Shown: positions 1 through 7,747 of the stretch, one piece after another | Layout: every line of letters starts with the position of its first letter | Numbering within the stretch: position 1 is the first letter of the stretch | Source: Treponema sp. | GTDB lineage: Bacteria; Spirochaetota; Spirochaetia; Treponematales; Treponemataceae | Direction of reading: 5' to 3' | Assembly (NCBI GenBank): GCA_017940005.1 | Contig: JAGAZO010000016.1 | Location: 1 to 64,000 of the forward strand | Length of the DNA stretch: 64,000 bases | Notes under the pieces: model-generated | What the model was told of the DNA's origin: nothing | Databases searched by the model: none | Seen by the model: only the letters and a program-made list of their open reading frames with translations | Position numbers and translations under genes: made by a program

Positions 1-1
1 G

Positions 2-1333
2 AATGCAGCAGGCGAGGACGTGTACGGCGCTGACTACGCATGGGGCTATTTCAAAGAGGACAATTCGGGCGCGGGCGCAAGGGGCGCGTACAGGCGGACG
101 TATGAATGGAACTCACGCGGGCAGCTCATACAAAGCAGTGACAATGACCATACAGTGTATTACGTGTACGGCACTGACGGTGAGCGCACGAATAAGTTTA
201 CTTCGGGCAGTGAGACATTGTACTTCAACTCAATGTGGTCATGGCACAAGGACAGCGCGATAGTCGGGCAGTACTCGAAAAACATCTATCTTGGCACGAC
301 GCGCCTTGTCACAAAGCTGCATAACGATGTCAATGAGATGCCAAGCGCGCAGAGCGTCACGGACAACTGCTACTATTACCATTCTGACCATTTGGGAAGC
401 GCGCAGCTTATAACGGACTTTCAAGGAAACGAGTACCAGCGGCTTGAGTACACGCCCTATGGGGAACTGTGGATAGAGAAGACGAGTCCAGTGAAAGAGA
501 CGAAGTTCCTACCGTACAAGTTCACGGGTAAGGAGCGCGATGAAGAGACGGGACTGTACTACTATGGGGCGAGGTACCTTGATGCGAAGTACTCACGGTG
601 GTTGAGTGCAGACCCGGCGTTGGGTGAGTATGTACCGCAAGCTGGCGGGGACAACTCCAAGTTGCCGGGAATGGGCGGCGTGTTTAATATAGTGAACTTG
701 CAGCTGTATCATTATGCTGGGAATAATCCAATACGGTATACTGATCCGGATGGAAAACAAGCCTCTGCAGCAGTAGTACAACCAGATATTTTAGATCAAA
801 CTGCACAGGCGTTGATAACTTTAGGAACAGTAGGTGTTGCGCTTCCAGAACCAGCTACTACTGCATTGGGAACAGCTGCTTTTGTTATTGGCGTTGCATT
901 GATAAATAATGGGTCTCATGAACATTATATACCAGAAGATTTACAGATTAGCTGTAACGAAACAACTGCAAATGTTGTGATGCGTGATAGAGAAGGGAAT
1001 CCGATCCCACCTGCAAATCAACCATGGCCGCTAAAAGGACGTGTAAATAGTGGTCCAGAAAAAATTTCTGATCCTTCAGCATTTGGGCAACCTGGTAAAA
1101 TGCCGCCTAATATGAAAGGGCCAAAAGGGAAAATTGCGGCGGTACTGACAGCAGGTGCCTTGCTTATAGATGCTATGAAAGATAAAATACTTGATGTTGC
1201 AAATATAAAAGCTAAACAAAAGCAAGGAATGCCAGATGCACAAGTTGATGTAATGTCAGGTGCTGCTCCAAATATGAATGCAAAACAATCGGAAAACAAA
1301 GAAGATAAAATTATAATTAAGAATTGGGAATAG
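2..1333 (+). CDS. RHS repeat-associated core protein, C-terminal part (5' end outside window)
   Basis: The reading frame is open from base 2, so the gene starts upstream of the window. Visible is the end of an RHS/YD-repeat shell: several Y-x-Y-x-x-x-G-type repeats, then the RHS core with YYHSDHLGSAQLITD, the E-Y-x-P-Y-G-E block, FTGKERDEETGLYYYGARY and a terminal YTDPDGK motif near base 750. In RHS proteins the core forms a cage and the part after DPDG is an exchangeable tip, often a toxin. Here the tip is about 190 residues. It has a hydrophobic, Ala/Gly-rich stretch and a charged end (EDKIIIKNWE), and I do not recognise its fold. Base composition changes from GC-rich to AT-rich at the DPDG point, the usual sign of tip exchange. 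Family is certain; activity of the tip is unknown. Confidence 0.85.
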   Translation, partial: NAAGEDVYGADYAWGYFKEDNSGAGARGAYRRTYEWNSRGQLIQSSDNDHTVYYVYGTDGERTNKFTSGSETLYFNSMWSWHKDSAIVGQYSKNIYLGTTRLVTKLHNDVNEMPSAQSVTDNCYYYHSDHLGSAQLITDFQGNEYQRLEYTPYGELWIEKTSPVKETKFLPYKFTGKERDEETGLYYYGARYLDAKYSRWLSADPALGEYVPQAGGDNSKLPGMGGVFNIVNLQLYHYAGNNPIRYTDPDGKQASAAVVQPDILDQTAQALITLGTVGVALPEPATTALGTAAFVIGVALINNGSHEHYIPEDLQISCNETTANVVMRDREGNPIPPANQPWPLKGRVNSGPEKISDPSAFGQPGKMPPNMKGPKGKIAAVLTAGALLIDAMKDKILDVANIKAKQKQGMPDAQVDVMSGAAPNMNAKQSENKEDKIIIKNWE

Positions 1334-1337
1334 ATTT

Positions 1338-1631
1338 ATGAAATTAAGTTTTATTCGTATTTTCTTTTCCCTATGTGTGTTATGTATCGTTGCTTTTATT
1401 ACGGTTGATATTGTATTGACGCATAATAAGCTAGCACTGACTGCTAATGTGAGCGCATTGTTTTCTATCGGTGCAATATTGTTTTTTTTCTCTACGGGGG
1501 CAAAGAAAATACCGTTTGCAATGTTTATTATTTCTTTAGTAATAAGTTTATTCGTTATTAAAGAAAAACAGGTGCCATTTATCTGTGATGCTATATTGTT
1601 TGGAATATTTTTATGTAATATTTTTCATTAA
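1338..1631 (+). CDS. Small membrane protein following the RHS tip, possible immunity protein
   Basis: 97 residues that begin five bases after the RHS stop codon, so the two are almost certainly co-transcribed. The protein is nearly all hydrophobic, with three to four predicted membrane helices (about residues 7-28, 36-52, 57-72 and 80-95) and short Lys-rich loops. I do not recognise the family. A small gene directly after an RHS tip is classically the immunity gene. An integral membrane immunity protein would suggest that the tip attacks the membrane or cell envelope. That role is inference from position only. Confidence 0.6.
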   Translation: MKLSFIRIFFSLCVLCIVAFITVDIVLTHNKLALTANVSALFSIGAILFFFSTGAKKIPFAMFIISLVISLFVIKEKQVPFICDAILFGIFLCNIFH

Positions 1632-1684
1632 TATGGGACTTGGGAATAGAGTAGTTTTTTATAGGGGGATATAGGGGAATTAGT

Positions 1685-2215
1685 ATGATGAAGAATACTC
1701 TACAAGTATTAGAAGCGAATGCTTTGGGAATAGGGTTGGTCTTCTGTTTGCTCGTTATCCTTGTTGATAAAAAAGCTTTCAATAGGATTGGACTTTATAC
1801 CAATAGTAATGAGCTTTCTCCTGAAAATGGCGTGAAACTTATAAATGCACTTGTTGAGGATGTCAGTAAACATGTTGAATATGCTGGTTCTGCAACAGGA
1901 ACTAATACAGAGCTTGCAAGTTCGCTTAATGCAAAGGAAAATGATTCAAGTCAGTATTTTGCCACGGTAAGAATTTCTACGAATGATAAAGAAGGAAAAG
2001 AGATTGAACATACGATGAGTGTTAATAGCAATTCAGTGTTTTCGAATGATATAACTGACATAGACAATGCGCTTGGATTTAAATACAACGATACATCAAA
2101 TACAGGTAGGACAGGCACGAACGATACAAAGAGACGCAATATTCCGCTTCGCATTGATTATTTCAAAGTTACGCCGCTTAACTGGGCGATGATAGAGAAT
2201 GGATATGATAAATGA
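1685..2215 (+). CDS. Hypothetical protein with N-terminal membrane segment
   Basis: 176 residues. A single hydrophobic helix lies at about residues 12-28, followed by a polar region rich in Asn, Ser and Thr. Two adjacent ATG codons follow a GGGGAA ribosome-binding site, and the first was used. The last codons overlap the next gene by four bases (ATGA), implying translational coupling. I do not recognise the family. Composition is as AT-rich as the RHS tip, so it belongs to the same acquired block. It could be part of an older, displaced RHS tip/immunity cassette. Confidence 0.5.
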   Translation: MMKNTLQVLEANALGIGLVFCLLVILVDKKAFNRIGLYTNSNELSPENGVKLINALVEDVSKHVEYAGSATGTNTELASSLNAKENDSSQYFATVRISTNDKEGKEIEHTMSVNSNSVFSNDITDIDNALGFKYNDTSNTGRTGTNDTKRRNIPLRIDYFKVTPLNWAMIENGYDK

Positions 2216-3111
2216 AACGAATAGTATATTACATGATATTTTTTTTTGCTTGTTTTTTTTATATGGCATGTACGACCAAACTTGATTACGATACATTTTT
2301 TAAAATAAGAGTGCTAGAAAATGGTGATGAATTGCTGACAGGAATTTCTTATACAACCTTTTATCAAGAAAATTTTTTTTGGGATGCAGAAAACATAAAA
2401 TCGGTAAAAATTAAACGTTTGTATTGTGATAAGAGTTGGTCGGATTATAAATCAACTCTTATATTAAAAAATGGAAAAATTATATCGGAAGAAAAACCAA
2501 TGGATGACTCTGATGAAATATCATATAGTTATGATGAAAGAGGCAGACTAATGACCGTTAAGTTTAATCCCAGAGGATATGAATGGATATACACATATCC
2601 AGAATCAAATACGCGCGAAACATGGCTGAATGGACAATATTATGAAACTGCAAGCATTTTTCCTGAAAAACGTGGATATCGTGTTATGATAATAAATAAA
2701 GCTGGGAGTACAACAGAATTGATATTCAAAAAAGAAAAAGGTTTATTAATAAATGTCAAAAAAACACATTTGTACTCAAATTCTTCTTTAAATCATCTTA
2801 TACGCGAATATATTCTTGAATATGATAATGGTCAACTTAATAGTATTAAGTGGCAAATACGTAATATTTACAATGATAAAAAAGATGTTCGTTCGATTGC
2901 AACTGTAACAAATCGAGAAAATAAAACTATAACAGAGGTTAGAGAGATAAATTATAGAAATGGAGAGATTGATTTCATTAATAAAATTTTATTTTCTGAT
3001 TATGATGGACATAAAAATTGGCATAAAGCAGAAGTATATATGAATGATAAATTATACCATAGTACAACACGGGATATTGAATATATGACGACAAATAAGG
3101 ATAAGTTGTAA
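2212..3111 (+). CDS. Lipoprotein with a YD-repeat-like motif
   Basis: 299 residues. The first 20 residues are a signal peptide ending in YMAC, a lipobox, so it is probably a lipid-anchored envelope protein. Around residues 100-125 it carries YSYDERGRLM followed by an aromatic W-I-Y-T-Y strand, which resembles one unit of an RHS/YD repeat. The rest is Lys/Asn-rich beta-type sequence of no family I know. It overlaps the upstream gene by four bases. Placement downstream of an RHS gene suggests a co-inherited accessory or immunity lipoprotein; function is not established. Confidence 0.55.
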   Translation: MKRIVYYMIFFFACFFYMACTTKLDYDTFFKIRVLENGDELLTGISYTTFYQENFFWDAENIKSVKIKRLYCDKSWSDYKSTLILKNGKIISEEKPMDDSDEISYSYDERGRLMTVKFNPRGYEWIYTYPESNTRETWLNGQYYETASIFPEKRGYRVMIINKAGSTTELIFKKEKGLLINVKKTHLYSNSSLNHLIREYILEYDNGQLNSIKWQIRNIYNDKKDVRSIATVTNRENKTITEVREINYRNGEIDFINKILFSDYDGHKNWHKAEVYMNDKLYHSTTRDIEYMTTNKDKL

Positions 3112-3256
3112 ATAAAGGTCGAAAGAATATGTCAGATGTAAAATTAGAGAAGTTTACTGGATTGCATTAAATGCTGTAAATTTAAATACTGCTACGACTA
3201 ACCATGGAGCACGACAAGCAAGTTCATATCAATTTTCAAGACTGATGGAGAATATT

Positions 3257-4348
3257 ATGAAAAAGCTGATTTTTATTTTAATTATATCCTGTCTGCATTT
3301 TAATATATTTTCAAAAGCACTTATAGTAGATTGTCCTGAAAGCGATAAGACCGGTGGCAACCAACATATTATACATTGCGAGATACATACCGATACACTG
3401 GGAAGAATAACAGCGATCAATACTAATGGAAAACTACAAGGGACTGTTACAGTGAAATATGAAGGTGATAAAATTATTTTGACAAAATCCTATGAAGATG
3501 CGGAAGGACCCCATACGAGAAAGAAGAATATAACCAATAAAATTAAAAGATATATGAAAGATGAAGTTCTCAATATAGAGGATGCTGAATATGCTGATTT
3601 TTATGTATATAAAAATAGCATTCTCTATTACATGTATTCGCGACCTGATAATCTTCATTGGAGATTTGAGTATGTAGCAAAAAATGGAATATATGAAGCT
3701 ACATTTAATTATTATTGGGAAAATGGTTGGTATCAGCAGTATCCAGGCACATATAAAATATTCTTTAATATTGCTGATTTATATAATGCTGATGCTGACA
3801 TAAATGGAAATAATTTTTATATACTACGTAATTGTGATACAAAACTTGCACAAGTATGTATTCCATTTTTATTTCAGACAGAGCCGTTGGTATACAGTTT
3901 CAATAAATATGATGCTACATCGTATCTGAAAGAAGGCTCGATTCATTATATGCCTAGTAATTTAGCAAGTATTGACGGGCTTCCGTGGGTAAGTTCCAAC
4001 GGATATGGAATCGATGACATTATAACGATACATGCCGACATGCGTAATGATTTAGCATTTGCATTTTATAATGGATTTCAGCACGGAGAAAAAGAATATT
4101 TATATACACAAAATTCTAGAGCCCAAAAAATCAGTATCAGACATATTGCAACAGGTAAGGTGTCTGAATATGTGCTTAAAGATACTCCTGAAAAGCAGAT
4201 AGTTGAGTTACCTAATGTAGAGGGAGAGGTAGGCATGTATGAAATAAAAATACTTGAAGTATATCCTGGAACAAAGTATAAAGATTTATGTATACAAGCA
4301 ATCGTTCCCCATTTTATTGATTATGCAGAGATTAATCTTGTACCATAA
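3257..4348 (+). CDS. Secreted hypothetical protein
   Basis: 363 residues from the ATG at 3257, chosen over the in-frame ATG at 3245 because GGAGA sits at the right distance. The N-terminus MKKLIFILIISCLHFNIFSKA is a cleavable signal peptide. The mature part is rich in Tyr, Asn and Ile and looks like a beta-rich exported protein. I recognise no domain. The 133-base gap upstream (3112-3244) contains reading-frame-like but start-less sequence. The gene is AT-rich like its neighbours and closes the RHS-associated block. Confidence 0.55.
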   Translation: MKKLIFILIISCLHFNIFSKALIVDCPESDKTGGNQHIIHCEIHTDTLGRITAINTNGKLQGTVTVKYEGDKIILTKSYEDAEGPHTRKKNITNKIKRYMKDEVLNIEDAEYADFYVYKNSILYYMYSRPDNLHWRFEYVAKNGIYEATFNYYWENGWYQQYPGTYKIFFNIADLYNADADINGNNFYILRNCDTKLAQVCIPFLFQTEPLVYSFNKYDATSYLKEGSIHYMPSNLASIDGLPWVSSNGYGIDDIITIHADMRNDLAFAFYNGFQHGEKEYLYTQNSRAQKISIRHIATGKVSEYVLKDTPEKQIVELPNVEGEVGMYEIKILEVYPGTKYKDLCIQAIVPHFIDYAEINLVP

Positions 4349-4370
4349 AAAACTTCCGCAACTTCCATTT

Positions 4371-4600
4371 TCACCACTCGCCTACGCCCGCGTGAAAGGG
4401 CGCGAGCGCGGTTTTTGAAAACTGCGCTCGCGGTACACGGAGGCGCACTAGCTGTGCGCCGAAGTACCGAAGCCCTGCCCTCGCAACAAGCCCGATAGGG
4501 CGCAGTTTCGAGCGAGGCGGGTTCCTCCAGCAGCTTCGTCCGAAAGGAGAAATTCGAAAGGCAACAAAATAAGAATGTTTAGGATTAGAACACACGGCAG
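4371..4600. repeat. GC-rich element with several perfect hairpins
   Basis: A sharply GC-rich island within AT-rich DNA. Perfect stems: 4401-4409 with 4424-4432 (9 bp, extended inward by a GTTTT/AAAAC pairing), 4442-4448 with 4454-4460 (7 bp, 5-base loop), 4490-4493 with 4498-4501, and 4479-4484 with 4512-4517. A 74-codon frame on the minus strand has no credible start signal and is better explained by base composition. I suspect a dispersed non-coding element of treponemes or a structured RNA. It recurs nowhere else in this window. Confidence 0.5.
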
Positions 4601-4766
4601 TTTGAGATAGAAACCATGTAGTAGACGTTTAATGGGAAGCGATGTATGGACAAAAATATGCGAATAGTGTTATCATGAGGAAATTTATAAATATTTCAAC
4701 ATATCCAAATGCGATTATTACTATCATTTATTAAAAATTGAGTTTGAGAATACTGAAAGTAAGAAA

Positions 4767-4984
4767 ATGCCCACATTGAGTATGTTTTACGGAATCCTCA
4801 TAAAGATGAAGGTGAATATGAGGCTTCTTTTGATTTTTCAGGAGAAGTATTGGCAGGAGAATTTCCAATGAAACAAAGTGTATTAGTAAAAGCATGGACA
4901 TTGTTGCATCAAGATGAACTAAACGCTAATTGGAAATTAGCAATTGAAGGGGAGCAAATTTTTAAGATAAATCCATTACAGTAG
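4767..4984 (+). pseudogene. DUF4160 family gene, decayed
   Basis: The ATG at 4767 starts MPTLSMFYGILI, the usual opening of DUF4160 proteins, then the frame is lost. The frame from 4796 continues with GEYEASFDFSGEVLAGEFP and ends W-x-L-A-x-E-G-x-x-I-F-K-I-N-P-L, the family's characteristic end. About 15-20 residues of the central P-H-x-H region seem to be missing at the shift. DUF4160 genes usually sit beside DUF2442 genes, as here. The pair has been proposed to be toxin-antitoxin-like, which is unproven. This copy looks dead. Confidence 0.6.
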
Positions 4985-4993
4985 GAGAAAAAA

Positions 4994-5174
4994 ATGGAAT
5001 TACTTATAACGAAATTCGTTTTTTCGATGTAAAAAAATATACAACTTTCCATGTTTTCGGCAGTTAAAGCAAAAAGAAATTTTTAATACTGTTCATGTAG
5101 AATTTGGAAGTGTGGCATGGATAAATGACATTGATTATTGTCCTGACACATTATATATGGAGAGTTATATTTAG
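4994..5174 (+). pseudogene. DUF2442 family gene, decayed
   Basis: Ten bases after the DUF4160 remnant. Fragments in two frames give the family pattern: YNEIRFFDVKKY near the start, and FNTVHVEFGSVAWINDIDYC-P-D-T-L-Y at the end (the D-I-D-x-C-P-D-T-L-Y motif is typical). A frame change and an in-frame stop near 5065 separate them. The usual central G-x-F-x-x-L block is lost. With the preceding remnant it forms a decayed DUF4160-DUF2442 pair. Confidence 0.55.
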
Positions 5175-5199
5175 TTCGTTTTATTAAGTTTTTTTCTTC

Positions 5200-5227
5200 T
5201 AAACACGCGTTTTTTGTGTGCCGATAA
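5200..5227 (+). promoter_or_regulatory. Sigma-28 (FliA-type) promoter of the flgF operon
   Basis: TAAA at 5200-5203 and a perfect GCCGATAA at 5220-5227, with 16 bases between (consensus 15). It lies 59 bases before the flgF start. This matches the flagellar sigma factor consensus and fits the downstream rod genes. Confidence 0.65.
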
Positions 5228-5286
5228 TGATAACGATGCATGTTTTATAATGTGCAATTTTATTTACAGCATATATAAGGAACGCT

Positions 5287-6084
5287 ATGATACGCGGTTG
5301 GTACACAGGTGCGAGCGGCATGACCGCTCAGCAGAATAGGCTCGACGCAATTTCAAACAATCTTGCAAACGTAGACACAACTGGCTACAAGCGCGACATC
5401 ACGGTGAGCAAAACGTTTTCAGAACTATTGTTGCGGCGCACAAACGCAGATGGCGTATATGAAACACCGTTTGGAAGCGCAGACGCAGCTCCCGTTATCG
5501 GCAAGCTCGGCTTTGGCATTGAAACAAACGAAAACTACACTGACTTTGAGCAGGGCTCGTTCAAAGTCACGCACACAAAGACAGATTTTGCGCTCGGCGG
5601 AGAAGGATTTTTTGCCGTGCAGACGCCTGCAGGTGAACGCTACACGCGCAACGGCAATTTTTTTATAGGCAAGGAGCGCATTCTCGAAACAAAAGACGGC
5701 TATCCTGTGTTGGGCGAAAAAGGATTTATCGTGCTTGAAAACGACAAATTCACTGTGCGTGAAGATGGCATCATCTACGACGAGGAAGGAAACGAAATAG
5801 ACCGTCTGCGCCTTGTGCGCTTTGACAACGAGCGGTATCTCAAGAAAATGGGTGAAAGCCTGTATGTCGACACTGATATTTCTGGTCCTGCGTATATCGC
5901 TGAAGGAGATGAGCGTCCGCGTGTGTTGCAGGAGTATGTTGAGTCGTCTAATGTGAATGTGGTAAACGAAATGGTGCAAATGATTGAAGTGAACCGCGCA
6001 TATGAAGCGAATCAAAAGACGATTCAAAGCGAAGACGACATGATGGAAACATTGTGGACGCGCGTTGCGCTGTATCAGCGGTAA
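5287..6084 (+). CDS. flgF: Flagellar basal-body rod protein FlgF
   Basis: 265 residues, the usual length. FlgF is a proximal rod subunit of the periplasmic flagellum, exported through the flagellar type III apparatus without a signal peptide. The N-terminal rod signature is present (S-G-M-T-A-Q-Q-N-R-L-D-A-I-S-N-N-L-A-N followed by D-T-T-G-Y-K). The C-terminal rod/hook helix ends with NEMVQMIEVNRAYEANQKTI. The start ATG follows AAGGA. It is the first gene of a three-gene operon behind a sigma-28-type promoter. FlgF and FlgG are paralogues; I assign FlgF by order and by the less canonical N-terminus. Confidence 0.88.
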   Translation: MIRGWYTGASGMTAQQNRLDAISNNLANVDTTGYKRDITVSKTFSELLLRRTNADGVYETPFGSADAAPVIGKLGFGIETNENYTDFEQGSFKVTHTKTDFALGGEGFFAVQTPAGERYTRNGNFFIGKERILETKDGYPVLGEKGFIVLENDKFTVREDGIIYDEEGNEIDRLRLVRFDNERYLKKMGESLYVDTDISGPAYIAEGDERPRVLQEYVESSNVNVVNEMVQMIEVNRAYEANQKTIQSEDDMMETLWTRVALYQR

Positions 6085-6110
6085 TGCGAACGAGCGAATG
6101 AGAGGAGCAT

Positions 6111-6905
6111 ATGGTACGTAGTTTGTGGACAGCAGCTACCGGCATGAACGGTCAGCAGACAAATATCGACGTGATTTCTCACAATCTTTCAAATGTGAAT
6201 ACAACAGGATTCAAGCAACAGCGCGCTGAGTTTGAAGATTTGATTTATCAAACTGCAAAACTTGCGGGCACTCCTGCAACTGAAGACACGGTGACGCCTG
6301 TCGGTGTGCAACAGGGACACGGCGTAAAAGTTGCGGCAACGCAGCGCATTATGAACCAGGGATCGCTGCAGCATACAGGCGTTTCCACAGATGTTGCAAT
6401 CGTTGGCGATGGATTTTTCCGCGTGCAAAAATATGACGGCAGCTATGCGTACACGCGCGACGGTTCGTTCCAAGTTGATTCAACAGGCCAGCTCGTCACC
6501 TCTGACGGATTCCGCGTCATGCCTGAAATTATTTTGCCTGAAGGCTACGATGTGCAGACGCTTGTCATAAGTCACGACGGGCGCGTTGGTGTCAAGATAA
6601 ACGGCGAAACAGAGCCGACAGAAGTGGGGCAGATTGAGCTGTATCGTTTCCCGAACGAAGTGGGATTGGAGGCAGACGGCGACAACCTTTTCAAAGTGTC
6701 GAACGCATCTGGCGCGCCTATTGCTTCCCGTCCTGGTTTTGAGGGCATGGGCAAACTTGAGCACAAGTTCTTGGAGATGAGCAATGTGTCTGTTGTGAAC
6801 GAGATGGTTGCCATGATTGTGGCGCAGCGTGCATACGAGTTCAACAGCAAAGCCATTCAAACGTCAGACAGCATGCTCGGCACGGCGGTGAGCTTAAAGC
6901 GGTAA
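6111..6905 (+). CDS. flgG: Flagellar distal rod protein FlgG
   Basis: 264 residues. FlgG forms the distal rod joining the basal body to the hook. It begins MVRSLWTAATGMNGQQTNID, then SHNLSNVNTTGFKQQRAEFE, which is the signature segment, and contains the FlgE/F/G central domain with TRDGSFQVDSTGQLVTSDG. It ends in the hydrophobic rod helix (NEMVAMIVAQRAYEFNSKAIQ). GAGGAG precedes the start. It lies 26 bases after flgF and 38 before the FlgJ-like gene, consistent with one transcript. Confidence 0.93.
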   Translation: MVRSLWTAATGMNGQQTNIDVISHNLSNVNTTGFKQQRAEFEDLIYQTAKLAGTPATEDTVTPVGVQQGHGVKVAATQRIMNQGSLQHTGVSTDVAIVGDGFFRVQKYDGSYAYTRDGSFQVDSTGQLVTSDGFRVMPEIILPEGYDVQTLVISHDGRVGVKINGETEPTEVGQIELYRFPNEVGLEADGDNLFKVSNASGAPIASRPGFEGMGKLEHKFLEMSNVSVVNEMVAMIVAQRAYEFNSKAIQTSDSMLGTAVSLKR

Positions 6906-6943
6906 ACGCAGCTTCATAGCGCAGTGATTTTCTGGAGGAACGA

Positions 6944-7471
6944 ATGACAATTTCGAGCGTGAACAATGCGTCTCTTTTAAACGGCAGCGAGACAATGCAC
7001 AAAGCGCAGTTTGCCAGCGAGCAAAATAAATTCGACAGCCTTATAACGCGCATAAAAAACGACGCATTCACGGGAGACGGCATCATATCATCGAGCCAGA
7101 TTGCAAAAGATGGCAAACTGAATGGCGACATTGCGACTGGTTTTGATGGTGCGTTCACAACTGCATCAGATGCGCGTGCGCTGCCTCTAGGAGCTGCTGC
7201 AAATCAAGCGCCTGTGCATGGACAGACGCAAACGATAGACAAGACGAGCAAGCTTTATGAAAAAGCGCTGGAGCTTGAATCATATATTGTTAAAATTATG
7301 CTCTCATCGATGCGCAATACAGTTGCAAAATCTTCGCTTTTAGGCGGTGACAGCTTTGCGACAAAAATGTATGAAGACATGATGTACGATGAGTACGCTG
7401 CCACCCTCACAAAAAATGCAGGTTTTGGTTTGGCAGACCAAGTGTATTTGCAGCTCAACACGCAGGCGTAA
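6944..7471 (+). CDS. FlgJ-like rod-binding protein without a hydrolase domain
   Basis: 175 residues. The C-terminal half (about 95-172) is the rod-binding FlgJ N-domain: a long helix with L-E-S-Y-I-V-K-I-M-L-S-S-M-R, then the M-Y-E-D-M-M-Y-D-E-Y-A motif and a final helix. In enterobacteria FlgJ fuses this scaffold to a glucosaminidase; this protein has only the scaffold, as in other spirochaetes. It should cap the growing rod in the periplasm while another enzyme opens the wall. GGAGG stands seven bases before the start. Confidence 0.8.
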   Translation: MTISSVNNASLLNGSETMHKAQFASEQNKFDSLITRIKNDAFTGDGIISSSQIAKDGKLNGDIATGFDGAFTTASDARALPLGAAANQAPVHGQTQTIDKTSKLYEKALELESYIVKIMLSSMRNTVAKSSLLGGDSFATKMYEDMMYDEYAATLTKNAGFGLADQVYLQLNTQA

Positions 7472-7615
7472 AATGTAAAAATCGTCCATAATAAAGGTAA
7501 TTTACAATAAAAATACACGCTTTTATACTATATAAAATTTCATCTAAATAAGAATATTACGCACCCACCCATTACGAAAAATAATATAATCATTGAGAAT
7601 TTTTGATGTATGTAA

Positions 7616-7644
7616 TTGACATTTAACAAATGTTGATGTATTTT
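7616..7644 (+). promoter_or_regulatory. Probable sigma-70 promoter of the first chemoreceptor gene
   Basis: TTGACA at 7616-7621, 17 bases, then TATTTT at 7639-7644. The -35 is perfect and the -10 is weak. No sigma-28-like site was seen before this gene. Confidence 0.4.
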
Positions 7645-7747
7645 AAATAACAAAAAATTATATTTTAAATTACGCCATAATGCATACTACATGTCTGTTA
7701 AAACCACCCTGTAAATGAGAAACAGGTAAATTACAAGAAGGTTGTAT

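Noticed and set aside
4371-4595. 74-codon minus frame in the GC-rich island
   Set aside because: No ribosome-binding site, and the sequence is dominated by hairpins; more likely non-coding.
5425-6027. 200-codon open frame on the minus strand opposite flgF
   Set aside because: It lies wholly within a certain gene, has no ribosome-binding site, and its composition mirrors the flgF codons.
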